A stretch of DNA of 64,000 nucleotides, taken from the NCBI GenBank assembly GCA_026261815.1, contig JAMPIT010000539.1:3550501-3614500 (forward strand). The letters run 5' to 3'. Position 1 is the stretch's first letter. Each line of letters begins with the position of its first letter. This stretch comes from Monarcha castaneiventris obscurior (taxonomy: Eukaryota > Chordata > Aves > Passeriformes > Monarchidae). The notes under the pieces were generated by a model. It made no database searches, was not told the origin of the DNA, and was given only the letters and a program-made list of their open reading frames with translations. Shown here piece by piece: positions 38,301-49,509 of this stretch. Made by a program: the position numbers and the translations under genes.

Positions 38301-38840
38301 GCCCACAGCTGAGAAAATCCCCTGTACATCAGAAGCTATCTTCGGGGAGAGCTAAAAGAAGGGAATTATTAATAATATATGGACAAGGCAGTTCAATGCA
38401 TCGTGGCACGTCTCTGCAGGGCACTGAGCAGACCTTTACAGGGGGGCTTTCCTCCTGGATGCCTCTGGCAGCCCTCTGCTCCCCATCTCCGGGAGACCCT
38501 TAGTGGGGAAACCACTTGTGAAATGGGCAGCAGCCAAAGCTGGATCTGCTGAGCCCCGTGTCCGCTCTGCCGGGAATTTCGGCAGCCTGCAAGTGCAGCT
38601 GTGCCATTGTGTGCTTCCCTCCAACATCTGCCGGGTCCTGCTCACTGAAAAAATCACGGAGCTGCTGCTAATTTCATTAGCAGGCCCGTCAAGCGGTTCA
38701 TCAATCCATGATTTCCTGGCTTGCCGCCTTGAGGAAACAAGCGGGATCTGCTCTGAATTCACAAAGCCATCCCTCGGGGTCATTTGTCTGAAGGTTTAAG
38801 ATTTCCCGAGTGCATTATTATCTCGGATTAAAACTGGCCG
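35330..38840. other. Intergenic, no gene recognised
   Basis: No exon recognised. 38640-38780 has a distinct unique-sequence texture (CTAATTTCATTAGCAGG, GGTTCATCAATCCATGATTT) that would fit a conserved regulatory element just left of the CpG-rich block. Confidence 0.45.
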
Positions 38841-39104
38841 AGGGAGGGGGTTCGATTGGTTTTCCTCCCCATCCCCGGGAGTGAGGCAGACCTCCCCGAG
38901 CCGCCGGCAGCTCCCGAGCCGCGGCCGGAGCTGCCCCGTGCGGGGCCGGGCAGGGGCGCAGATGGAGCGGAGCCCGCGGCGCCGGGCGCGGATCGGGGCG
39001 CAGCTGCGGAGCGGCGAGCGCTGGAAGCGGCATCGGGAAACACTCGCGGTGCCGCTGCCAAAGGCTCGGCTCTCTCCGCGCCGACGGGCTGAGAGCCCGC
39101 ACCG

Positions 39105-39350
39105 AGGGTCCCGCATGCAGGGTCCCACCCGCTCGCAAGGAGGGTCCCGCATGCAGGCTCTCCCCTCAATGAGGAGCGTCCCGCACTAAGGGTCCCCCCG
39201 CAGTGAGGAGGGTCCCTCACTGAGGGTCCCCTCGCAGTGAGGAGGGTCCCGCACTGAGGATCTCCCCGCCTGCACGAAGGGTCCCGCCCGCAAGGAGGGT
39301 CCCGCCTGGATGGTCCCCTGCCCGCAAGGAGGGTCCTGCACAAAGAGTGT
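39105..39350. repeat. Degenerate G/C-rich tandem repeat (AGGGTCCCGC-type units)
   Basis: Loose repeats built on GCAAGGAGGGTCCCGC and GCAGTGAGGAGGGTCCC. They precede the tighter minisatellite to the right and probably share its origin. Confidence 0.75.
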
Positions 39351-39354
39351 ACCC

Positions 39355-39722
39355 CCCGCACAGGGGGTTCCCCCCGCCCGGAGGATGTGGCACAGGGGGT
39401 CCCAATGTGGGACAGGGGGTCCCGATGTGGCACAAGGGGTCCCCCCCTGCCCGGAGGATGTGGCACAGGGGGTCCCCCCAGCCCGGAGGATGTGGCACAG
39501 GGGGTCCCGATGTGGCACAGGGGGTTCCCCCCGCCCGGAGGATGTGGCACAGGGGGTCCCGATGTGGCACAGGGGGTTCCCCCCAGCCCGGAGGATGTGG
39601 CACAGGGGGTCCCGATGTGGCAGAGGGGGTCCCGATGTGGCACAGGGGGTTCCCCCTGCCCGGAGGATGTGGCACAGGGGGTCCCGATGTGGCACAGGGG
39701 GTCGCCCCCTGCCCGGAGGGTC
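39355..39722. repeat. Minisatellite of about 19-bp and longer composite units
   Basis: Repeats of GATGTGGCACAGGGGGTCCC alternate with CCCCCGCCCGGAG spacers, making a higher-order pattern of one or two 19-bp units per spacer. Long open frames on both strands over this array are repeat translations. Confidence 0.92.
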
Positions 39723-39899
39723 CGGCCCGGAGGGTCCCCGCGGGCGCGGCCGTTCCGCGGGCCACAGCGCCCTCTGCCGCCAGCCCTGCGCACCTGCAGC
39801 CGCCCCGCGGAGCCGCGCTGGGGAACGGGAACGGGAACGGGCAGAGAACGGGGAACGAGAACGGGGAACGGGCAAAGTGGGCTTTGCAAAGAGCCAGCG

Positions 39900-41530
39900 G
39901 CAAATCCAGGAGCGGTACTCCCCGAAAAGCAGGAATCTGGGATCTGGGGCTCGTGGCGTTATAAGGAGTAGCTGAACTGCAAGCGCGCCGACTTCAGCCA
40001 AGAGCATCTTGGTCTTAAAAGGAAAAAAAGAAACCAAACCCGGAATATCTACCGTTTAATTCAGAGATGACAAAAAAAACTTATTGTTGCCTCAAATTCT
40101 AATTTTGGTGATGTAACTGTTCCTAACCCCATAATCCCAAAAAGCAAGGCCATTACTTCTATATGGAAAACATTCATATGAAATGCAGAGAGGCAGTTTT
40201 TGCAGTGGAGCGAAAGAAAGAACAAAGGAAATAACCCCCATTTTCCACTATGAACCTTTCTGGGTTGGCATTTCCCCATGTGTCCTCCCATCATTTTTAG
40301 CCAAACTCTTGGCTCAGTTTGACCCAGAAGGTAAATTCCCTTCTCCACCAAATATTCTCCTGCTTGGAAACCAGCCCAAGCCCACCCCACAGTGGGCCCA
40401 CAGGCCCTAAACATGAGGTGCCATCCTCCAGTGCCAGCGCCTGCCCCGTACCCTGAGGCATGGCTGACACTGCTGCTTGCACTGGTGTTGCTGCTGCATG
40501 GAGGGGTCTGGGGGCTGTTCCTGCACCATCCCCTTCAAGCTGCTGGAGCCCCCAGGGCTGTAGCACAGCCCAGCAGAGCTTTGCTGGCACTCGCAGTGGT
40601 GCCACGTTTCCATCGTCACACGTGTCCCTGTGGCTCTGCCACTCATCCCTCCTCCAGAAGGCAGAGGCTTTTGCAGCCTGCAAAGCCCCAAAACTCCCAC
40701 TGAGTACAAGAAAACCCCCTGCCTAAGAAAATAAATGTGTTCTGCGCTCTCCCTGAGCTACCCACAGCAAAGCAAATATGGGCACAGCTGGCTCCCACCA
40801 TGGCTTTGTTCCTTAAAAACACGTAATTTCAGTCAAACCTCTCCTGGCACATCTGGCTGTCATTAGATAGAGGAGAGAGACACTCTCTGTCTCACTCCTG
40901 CTTGTTGCACTGCCAGCACTACACCTCTGAATGGCACTTGGCATCCCAGACAGCCACAGCCCAAAATGGGAGTCCTCCCACAGTGGGAGGGCTCGGGAAC
41001 TCTGTCCCCAGCAAGGTGCAGTGCTCAGGGCACCAAACCACCTGCACCAGGTGCCCCCTGACAGCCACCAGGTACAACAGGAGAGAGAGGCAGGCAGGAG
41101 GCAGCGGCTGCAGCCCCTGCCAGCTCAGTGCCCAGCAAGGGTGGTCACCTGGGCAGTGACAGGGACCCAGACAAGCCTCTGCATTTGCAGATGTCAGAGG
41201 CACAGTCTGGCCTGTCTTAGCTGAGTTTTGGGATCTTGTGGGGAAAGAGTCTCTGGGCGCAGAGGGGGCAGTGGCTGCAGGCACTCACTGGGCACTGGTT
41301 ACCTGAAGGGAGTTCTAAAGGCTGAACCCAAAAGGCAATGAAAAAAGGGACAGGTCAGAGGGGGAGCTGGGACAATCCCCTGATTTGGAGCTGCCTCACG
41401 AGCTGCCACCAAAGCAGTGCTAAGGACCTGAGAAAAGGCCCTTGCAAGGCAGCAGCCACAGGGTCTGCCTTGTGAAACAGCAAACACTGTCCCAGCACAA
41501 GGTCAGGCATCCTCCAGCTGACCCCTGTTC
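39900..41530. other. Region downstream of CNGA2, no further gene recognised
   Basis: It would contain the CNGA2 3' untranslated region on the minus strand. A variant signal ATTAAA near 40055 (minus) is the only hexamer I noted, and I cannot tell whether it is used. Confidence 0.35.
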
Positions 41531-41534
41531 CCCC

Positions 41535-42958
41535 TCACTGCTTCCCACCAGGTGAAGCTTTCTCCTCATCCTCAAACAGACTGTCTGAGCTATCAGAGAA
41601 GAAGTCCTCCAGTTCCTCCTGCCTCATCTTGGACTCCAGAGCAGTGATGCGCTGCTTGAGCTTCATCTGGGCATCGTTGTACTCAGTCAGGAGCCGGCCA
41701 AAGCGGGTGTGCAGCGTGTCCAGGTTCCAGGCCACCCTGTCCAGCCTCTCCTCCATGCTCTTCCCTTCTGTGCTTTCCTCTGCTGCTGACTCATCCAGCA
41801 GCCCTTCCTTGATTAGGATCTCCCGGCCACGCTCCTCCAAGATCTTTTTGGCGTCGGGATACTCTGTGACTGCCTCCATGAGATCTTCCTTTGACAGGCA
41901 GAAGAGATCAGAGTAGCCCAAGCTGCGGATGTTGGCTGTGCGCCTGTTGCCCATTTTGCTGCCTTTGATGTTGAGGATGCTGATCTCCCCAAAGCAGCCC
42001 CCTGCAGTGAGCAAAGCGTACTGCGTCATCCCATCATCCGCCACCACGGCCAGCTTGCCCTCCTTGATGATGTACATCTCCTTCCCGATGTCCCCTTTCC
42101 GGCACACGTAATCCCCTGGGCTGAACACCTGAGGGCGAAGCTTCAGCACCAGCTCCACCAGCAGCCCCGCCTCACAATTCTGGAAAATCCTCACCTTCTT
42201 CAGTGTCTCCAGGTGAACGTTGATGGCAATCTCTGCCCTTAACTTGTCGGGGAGATTCTTGAGGACCTCCCGTTCGTCTACTGCCTTCTTGTTGGTCCAC
42301 AGGTAGTCGAACCACTTGATGACTTTGGTTTCCAAGTCTTTGCTCACCTTGCGGAACTGCATGTAGTGTTTGATGGCGTCGATTTTGGCCTGGAACTCCG
42401 CCCTGGTGGCGTTCATGTTGGATATCATGGACCCCACGTTGCCCACGATGGTGGCGAAGATGAGGACGCCGATGAGGAAATCAAAGATCACGAAGAGGTA
42501 CTCTTCATCCCTCACGGGAGGAGGGGTCTCCCCGATGGTGGTCAGAGTCAGCGTAGACCAGTAAAGGCAGTAGATGTACTCCCGGGTCAGATACCCATAC
42601 TCAGGGTCCGTGACATTGGGGTAGACCCAGCTGTCCTCCCCGAAGCCTATGGCCTTGGAGATGGCATAATAAATGCAGGCATTCCAGTGGATGATGACCA
42701 GGATGTAAAGAACCAAGTTGCCGATGCGGAAGACGTTGGGGTGGCTGGTTCTGGTCTCGGTCCTGTCGAAGAACTCAAACATGCGGGAGAAGCGCAGCAG
42801 CCTGTTGAAACGCAGCTCAGGGCAGTGCAATCCCACTGCAAAATAGGCCAGGTCTGTGGGCAGGATGGAGAGAACATCCAGCTTGAACTGGAGCATGTGG
42901 ATGTAGTTATCCCGCAGCTTCTTCGGGTCCTTAACCAGGAGGCCCTGTTCCAAGAATC
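41535..42958 (-). CDS. CNGA2: CNGA2 exon 6 (S3 to C-terminus)
   Basis: A single 1424-nt exon carries S3-S6, pore, C-linker, cyclic-nucleotide-binding domain, coiled coil and an acidic Ser-rich tail ([17 protein letters not shown]). One large last exon is the known layout of CNGA genes. Acceptor CTCTTTAG/GATTCT, stop TGA at 41537-41535. Confidence 0.98.
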
Positions 42959-45900
42959 CTAAAGAGAAGCAAACCAAGGGATTGTCTTGGTTTATGGTCG
43001 ACTCTTCTGCAGGTTTTGTAAGCACCTGAGCAGCAGTTTATGGCATGCCAGGGATTTGTCGTCAGGGGTCACCCAAATACTACCCGTTCCACCTGCTCTA
43101 CTCAGTTTGTTATCACTCAAGCCCTTCATCTGGCAAAAGCCACCCAAAGGTATAACTCAGGGGTTTAGTCTGTTGCCACGAAGAAACAGGGACACAAAGG
43201 TTTCCACCCTACAGATCATGAATTATTGCAGTTCTGACAGAAAAAACACGGCCAAGTGCTGCCTTCCGAGAACATTAAATTCTACCATTTTTCCATGCAG
43301 ATAATTCATTAGCTGAACTGATGCAAAATCAGAGATACAGACCTTCAAGTATGCCCGAATACTAATAGTAATGCGGGTAATTTTGTACGATTATTCAAAG
43401 GTGAAGTTGAAAGCTGGGATGATTAATCTTTCATATTGAAACTTACTCCCTTTCTCAGATCTTCTAATTAGATTCTTTCTCTGGAGACTGCTCCGTGCTA
43501 GTGAACGCCAAGGTAGACAAAACCCTCCTTCTAATGGAACTGTGGGTTAGGCCTGTCCCTTGCAGCTCATCTCCACTTTTAAGGGATTAAAGGAAAGGCA
43601 GGATGCTGCTCACCTGTGTGCAGGCGGATCACGGTGTCTCCGAGGTAGAGAGCGTCTGAGATGTAATCTAACACCAGCCACAGGACAAAATAGGTCTTCT
43701 GCAGGTCAGTGAAGCAAGCCCTGGAAGAAGGTCGTCAAGCAGGGTGTGAGACCACAAATCCCCACATCTTCTCTAACTATTACAGCTGGATACAGGCTGA
43801 TCCTGAGGCACCCAACTCTGCAACACAGCTTGGCCACTGGGCACTCCTCTTCTAAGGATCAAAACTCCCTGCTCTGAAAAATCTGCCCTCCCTCGGTGTA
43901 GGCAAAGCAATGTCTTGAAACCACCTCCCAAATGACCCTGAGACCATGGCCCTTTCCAGCTGGGCCGGAGGGTGGATGCTCTGCCTTTGCACCACAGAAT
44001 TCATGGTGATAGTGGAGGGTCCCTTTCCTTTCGGTGCCCACCAGCCCCAGAACCGTCAGTGTCAGTGTGATCCTGGTGGAGCCACAACATCCAGGGGATC
44101 AGGAGGGTCAGAGGAGGAGGCAGGGACCCTACAACCTCCCAGCTCACCTGGCTACAAGCAGGCACCAGTTGTAGAGGACAGGAACTGCAATCACAGCCAG
44201 CCAGTGGTAATACCAGTCCCCCGCAGGATCCACCACAAAGAACAGCCATTTCTTCCTGGAAGCAGAGAGAAAAGCCAGAGCTGGCAGTGTGTGTGCAAAA
44301 GAGGGCTGGAAGGAACCATCTGAGCCACATCCTCCATCCCTTGCACCGCACTGCCTCGAACAGAGCTGCAGCTTGGGTGCCAGTCTGTAAACCAAAACCA
44401 ATCCCAGCAGTGCCTCACCCCAGCCCTGTTTAGGTTCCTTTATCCCTAAAACGGAGCTGAGAATGCAGAAGAGGAAACTCTGGGAGGGGGAGGCACAGCA
44501 GGCGGCCCACACGGCACAGCACCCCAGTGGCACAGCCAGGAACAGGTGGATGGAAGAGGGTGACCAGAAAAGTTCTCGTGACGTGACATGACATTGCTTC
44601 TCCCAGATGAGGTAGGGACCGGTGCCAGGCAGATCTGAAGAGAAGATTAATTGGAGCAGGAAGGGAAGCGTGCTGCAGATCAGTGGCAGCACCGGGAGGG
44701 GCTGCCCAAGCCCCGGAGCAGTGGCCCCGGGGGCAGCTGGCATGGCAGGGCTGCCACCACTGTGCCTCCTGCAGTCTGCACAGCCCGGGGTCCAGCCTTT
44801 GAACTGCTCCCAAGTGTTTGATCCTGCTCGTCTTGGGACTCTGAGATAAGAAGTGCGAGCTCCAGTTGCCAGATTCACTGGAGAAGCCGGGGAAGAGGAA
44901 CTCTGTGGCTGGGCTGATAGGCTTAGCTGCTGCAGCCTGATAGAGCAAAGCACCCTCTCCCTCCTCCCCTCCCTCCCTCCCAGCTTTTGAACGCACAAAA
45001 CTCCCTCCAGTGACAGGAAAGAAAACAACCCATTCGCCAACAGATTCCCCGTGCCCACCCCGTTACTTCTGGCAGCTTCAAAGGCAGAGCCCCTGCATGG
45101 AAGTCTCCTTTCCCTGGAGCCCAGGCAGTGCCTGGAGCATGGGGACAGCACTCAGCACAAAGCCAGCCCCAGTCCCTCATGTTCACCCTCTGTGCACCCA
45201 CAGACAAGTGGTGGTCCAGCCTCCCCATTTAAAGGGCTTATTTTTAACCAGAAAGTGCAACTTGAACATTTGGGGGTTTTTTTGAGAAAGAGGCTCTGCT
45301 CCCTAGGACACAAAGCACTGCTACAGGGAAAGCACTGACCCACCTGCAGCCAGCCCAGCCACTTGTGGCACCCACGGGCACCTCAATAATGCTGTTAATG
45401 ATGTTGGTAATTTCAGCTTTAAATCACCAGTGCTGCCGTGAGTGGTGACCAGAGTCACTGACATCACACTGACAGCCAGGGCTGCAAAACGGGGCTGTGG
45501 GTTAACCCAGGAACGGGGAATTATCATCTGCCACTTCCCAAAGGCTTTGCCCTCAGACCTGGAGCCGTGGAGCCTGCACACCATGAGCAGCAGCTCACAT
45601 GTGGGATCACCAGACTTGGGGCTCTTCTTACCTGTGGGGCTGAGGACCCAGAAAACCCCAGAAGTTCCCACTGTGCACCCCCAGAACCCACTGGCCCTTT
45701 CACAGCCCTTTCACAGAACACTTCAGCTCCTTCTAGTCATGAATGAGCTCCTCTTAACCTCCCAGGGCAGACCAGTTTTTCTTCCATTACTAGTAAAGAC
45801 CCACATACAAGGCTCAGATTATTTTTCTCCTACAGAAAACAATTATTTCTTGGTGTTTTAATTACCATGTATAATGGTAGGGTCCAGACTAGTCTGTGAG

Positions 45901-47950
45901 CTTTGCCCTCTAATTAGCCAGCAGAAGAAAAGCCAGGTTATTGCTTCTCACCAGGAGTGTGAGCTGAGGAGATGAAAGGGCTGGATTTGAAAGAGCCTTT
46001 TCAGAAAGCTGCTCTTTGTGGGGGCACAGGTAGCAAACACACTCCCTTCATCCTGCAGACGATGAGTGAGAGTGGCAAATCCCACAGGTTTGTGGCTCCT
46101 GGGTGGGATGCAGTGGTTGCAGGGGGGAGTCCTGCATCCCTTGGCTTGTGTCCAGCCCCTCATATGCCCAAGCTGCAGATGCATTAGTAATAATAATAAT
46201 AACAATAATAATAATAATGTATTTATTATAATAATAGATTTATTCATTATTATAATTCTTCTAGAAATAATAATTATATCTTAGTATAATATAATATAAT
46301 ATTTTATATATAATATATGAAATATAATAATTATATATTATATATTATATATTATATTATCTATTATATGAATTATTAACATAATAAATCTATTTATTAT
46401 TATAATTACATAAATTATTATTATATATTAGTATAATAGATCATATATAATATATAGAATAGAATAATTATATATAATATATTATAATTGTTATATGAAT
46501 TATTATTATTATTATTATTACTATTACTATTATTATTATTATTATTACTATTATTGACCCAGGGCTGGCTCCAAACACAACCCTAGTGTGGGACTGGTAT
46601 GAAATTTGGGAGGTCTGATGTGTTTCCCAGCGGGGCATGGACCAGGAGAGAGAACACCCCATGGCTGAGGGACAGGCCAGGTCTCTCCCACAGGGACAGC
46701 CCAGCAGGCCCTGTGTGTCTGCAAAACAGCCCAGCAGAGCCAGGCTGGCTGCCAAGGCAGGGGCTGCAGAGGGCAGCAGGGACCCTTCCCACCACTCATC
46801 CCACTTCCCTCTTCCCCATCCCCATCCGCCGTCCCCACTGGGAGCCCCCGAGCTCCAAGCACAGCTGATCCCAGCCAAGGAAGGGACCCTACTTTTTGTT
46901 TAACTTCTCAGCCTCCTCATCCTCAAGTTCATCGCCAGCACCTGCAGCTGCTGTCAGGAGCTCGGGGCCTTGAAAACGCTCCAGGAAGGGGTCTGGCCTC
47001 TGCTGCTCCTCGTGCAGGCTCTTGTTGGCCCAGTCCCTGAGAACCAGCACCAGCCGGACGATCCTGGACATGGGAGAGAGGCACACTCAGGAGCTGGCAA
47101 CTGAGCAAGGACAAAGCAAAAGCATCAGGGTCACCAGGGGAGCTACAGCTGAGAGGAAAACTCTTGCAGCTCCTTCTCAAGTGCCAGAGTTTCTTTTTTA
47201 CCCCTTGTCGTGATGATGTGGGACCAAAAATATACAAGCGAGACCACCCTGGTAGAGTTCCACAAGTTCTCCCCCAGTGCTGCTGTCATTCCCACAGAAA
47301 TATGGGGAATCTGTGGGTGGCTGAGGCAGAGGGAGGCAGGGAAAGGAGCCCCTGAGCCCTCCTGAGATCCCAGTAGGGGTGAAGGCATCCCCTACCACAA
47401 CCCTCTCCACACACAGAGAGCAGCATTCACTGCATCCCTGCATCCCAGGAATTCCAGAAGGGAATCAAGAAGGGGATCCTGACCCCATGGAAGGCCCCAG
47501 TGTCAAGGCCAGGCACAAAAGGCTCAGGCTCACCCCGTGCCAGTGGCACACACAGGTACCTGGCCAAGGCTCCCTGGCCCTGGAAAGCGTGGTCAGCTCT
47601 CTGCTCCCCCCCATCCGGGCTGGCTCCTCTCTGCAGCTCTGAGGAGGTGTCCTGGGCTGAGCAGGGCCTGCAGTGGGGAGAAGGGGGGAATCACAGCCAC
47701 ACTGTGCCACCATGGCACTGCCACAGCCGGGAGGACTGGAGGAAGCTGGCGGCAGAGCTTGGGCATCACAGCCCTGCCCACGCCAGGCCTTCCCCTCCCC
47801 TGCCCCACCACTGCCTCCCTCCAAGCAAAGCAGGGACCAGCCTGACCTCCTGGTGCCGAGCCCGGTCCCCTCGGTGCCACGCTCGGGCTGGGGAGGGCAG
47901 GGCTGGTGGTTGGCCGGGGGGCTGTGCAGGCCATTGCTCTTCGCTGGCAT
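41535..47950 (-). CDS. CNGA2: Cyclic-nucleotide-gated channel alpha 2 (olfactory CNG channel), complete six-exon coding region
   Basis: Main subunit of the olfactory CNG channel, which opens on cAMP and carries Na+/Ca2+ into the cilia of olfactory neurons. Exons (minus): 47950-47847, 47667-47560, 47063-46893, 44255-44148, 43720-43614 and 42958-41535. Together they make 2022 nt, 673 residues plus stop (human 664). In order: N-terminal calmodulin site [15 protein letters not shown] (from residue 72), S1-S6 with the S4 [15 protein letters not shown] (249-263), pore TIGETPPP with Glu343, C-linker, cyclic-nucleotide domain with FGEISIL (522-528) and RRTANIRS (538-545), and a C-terminal coiled coil (about 601-644). 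The tail [11 protein letters not shown] and LEERGREIL favour CNGA2 over CNGA1/CNGA3. Start 47950 (MPAKSNG, A at -3) aligns with MTEKTNG of mammals; in-frame ATGs at 47959 and 47998 have weaker support. Confidence 0.97.
43614..43720 (-). CDS. CNGA2: CNGA2 exon 5 (S1-S2 loop and S2)
   Basis: 107 nt, acceptor CTTCCAG/GGCTTG, donor CACAG/GTGAGC. It encodes [20 protein letters not shown] and [15 protein letters not shown]. Confidence 0.97.
44148..44255 (-). CDS. CNGA2: CNGA2 exon 4 (S1)
   Basis: 108 nt, acceptor CTTCCAG/GAAGAA, donor GCCAG/GTGAGC. It encodes [20 protein letters not shown] and YNWCLLVA, the first membrane segment. Confidence 0.97.
46186..46556. repeat. (TAA)n and AT-rich simple repeat in CNGA2 intron 3
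   Basis: It starts as (AATAAT)n, becomes irregular TATATAATA-type sequence for about 250 bp, and ends as (TTA)n. The two ends are complementary in sense (TAA versus TTA), so the block could fold into a long hairpin. Confidence 0.93.
46893..47063 (-). CDS. CNGA2: CNGA2 exon 3 (calmodulin-binding region)
   Basis: 171 nt, acceptor GTCCAG/GATCGT, donor CAAAAA/GTAGGG. It holds [16 protein letters not shown], the N-terminal Ca2+/calmodulin site of CNGA2, then [16 protein letters not shown] (human RPDSFLERFRGPELQT) and an acidic-basic linker. Confidence 0.95.
47560..47667 (-). CDS. CNGA2: CNGA2 exon 2 (cytoplasmic N-terminus)
   Basis: 108 nt, acceptor CACTGCAG/GCCC, donor GCCAG/GTACCT, phases 2-2. 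It is recognised by [14 protein letters not shown], matching human [16 protein letters not shown]. Without this exon the frame would still close, so alternative skipping is possible. Confidence 0.87.
47847..47950 (-). CDS. CNGA2: CNGA2 exon 1 (cytoplasmic N-terminus)
   Basis: Encodes residues 1-34 plus two bases of an Arg codon. Donor [24 protein letters not shown] resembles the mammalian KTNGVKSSPANNH start. Confidence 0.85.
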
Positions 47951-48239
47951 CCTCAGCATGAGGGCACACGCCCCACCCCAGGGACCTGCGAAAAGCACAG
48001 AACGGCCGCAAGAAAAGACGTGCAGGACACATCACATGGTTCGGACACAGAAATCCAGCCCAGAATGGGAAGAGAGGGTCAAATCCCACGGCACGGGCCC
48101 ACCCTGTGTTTCCCAGCACCAGCCATGGCTGCAGGAGTCCTGCACGGCATTTTGTTCTCTCCAAGAGATCCCACAGCTGCCTGGGGCCTTGAAAGGTGCT
48201 CTCCTCATCGTTCAGGCTCCTCATCCATTGCCAGAGGAA

Positions 48240-48760
48240 CACCTCTTTTTCCTTCTCTCCCCTCTCCCTTGCCTTTCCTACTCTCCTTGCCTTTGGCTGC
48301 CTGGCCTTGCCTGCCCCTGCCCTTCCCATTCCATGCCTTGCCTTGTGTACTCCTCCTTTTCCCTGCCTTTCCCTGCCCTGCCTGCCCCTCCCCTTGCCTT
48401 GCCTTTACTTGCCTTGTCCTTCCTACCCCTCCCTTGCCTTGCCTGCCTCCTCCTCCTCCTCCTTTGCCTTGCTTTGGGTTGCCTTGCCTGGCCTCTCTGT
48501 GCCTTGCCTTGTTCTGCCTTTCCTTTTCTACCCCTCCCTTGTCTTTCCTTTCCTTTTCTCCCCCTCCCTCGTCTTGCCTTTCCTTTTCTACCCCTCCCTT
48601 GTCTTGCCTTTCCTTTTCTACCCCTGCCTTGCCTACCCCACCCCTCCCTCGCCTTTCCTTTCCTTGCCTACCCCTCCCTTTCCTACTGCCCCCCTTGCCT
48701 TACCTCCCCCACTCCTGCCTTGCCCTGCCTGCCCCTCCTTTCCTCGCCTCCCCGGGCCAG
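48240..48760. repeat. Pyrimidine-rich imperfect tandem repeat upstream of CNGA2
   Basis: CCTTGCC-type sequence with a clearer repeat of about 30 bp in the middle (TTGCCTTTCCTTTTCTACCC recurs at about 48517, 48577 and 48607). It lies a few hundred bases upstream of the CNGA2 start codon, so it may lie in or near its promoter. Confidence 0.85.
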
Positions 48761-49299
48761 CAGTGCCTCTGCCGAGAAGCCACCAGCATCCACTTACGAG
48801 CCCGGTGTCCCCCGAAGCCTCGGACACTGCCTCAGGGCTGCCTGGAGAGCATCCCTGCCCCGGGAGCTTCCCGGGCTGCCTTAAACCCCCAAGCCAGGGC
48901 AGCACAAGGTGGTGCCGGCGCGGTGGCAGCGGGGACGATGCGCACACCCGTGTGGCTGTCACCGCCCCGCACGCCCTTCCCCTGAGCATCCTCGATGCCC
49001 TGAGCAGCAAGGCGCACTCCGGAGGAGCTGCCAGCAGCCAGCGTTGTGTCTGGGGATGGAAGGGGAGGAGGGAAATGCGGTGCTCAGGGATGCTCCATTT
49101 CCCTACGCACGTGTTCCCTTGTCCCCCCCCCACCCATCACCTCCTCGGGGGCTGGAGGGACCTCAGACAACTCCGGGACAGTGCCCAGCTGGAGATCACA
49201 GCCATCCCGAGCAGCTCTGTGTCCAGGGACCCCTGAGCCCCCTCAGTGAAGGGTCACTGCCCACCCAGGGACAAGCACAGCCAGCACCCCCCAAGATGG

Positions 49300-49506
49300 G
49301 CTCAGGTCCTGCCACACCGGGGATGCACCTGAGTTGCTCCCCAGGGTCATGCTCAGGTCCTGTCACACAGGGGGATGCCCCTGGGTTGCTCCCCAGGCTT
49401 CTGCCCAGGTCCTGCCACACCGGGGGATGCCCCTGGGTTGCTCCCCAGGGTCCTGCCCAGGTCCTGTCACACCGGGGGATGGACCTGGGTAGCTCCCCAG
49501 GCTTCT
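49300..49506. repeat. 52-bp minisatellite, four copies
   Basis: Units start GCTCAGGTCCTG or GCCCAGGTCCTG and end alternately in GGTCAT/GGTCCT and GGCTTCT. This suggests that a two-unit block was duplicated. Confidence 0.88.
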
Positions 49507-49509
49507 GCT

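Larger units (their letters stand above)
38850..39860. promoter_or_regulatory. CpG-rich region, possible orphan promoter
   Basis: Two CpG-dense parts (about 38870-39110 and 39710-39810) flank C/G-rich tandem repeats. They sit about 1.7 kb beyond the 3' end of CNGA2, and no annotated gene starts here. A poly(A) signal AATAAA at about 40728 on the plus strand, followed by TGTGTTCTG, would fit a short plus-strand transcript, but no exon structure can be shown. Confidence 0.4.

Noticed and set aside
38828..40037. Frames of 353 and 283 codons with PLCHIGTPCATSSG repeats
   Set aside because: They come from the minisatellite; both strands and several frames are open at once.
44144..45151. 335-codon minus frame as a separate gene
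   Set aside because: Only its last 36 codons are real (CNGA2 exon 4); the rest is intron 3 read through the acceptor site.
41535..47950. CNGA1 or CNGA3 identity for the channel
   Set aside because: C-terminal coiled coil, KQRIT..ESKM tail, N-terminal calmodulin site and the PRRG3/FATE1 neighbours all favour CNGA2.
47673..48985. Two plus-strand frames of 403 and 359 codons
   Set aside because: They are antisense to CNGA2 exon 1 and run into the pyrimidine-rich array.
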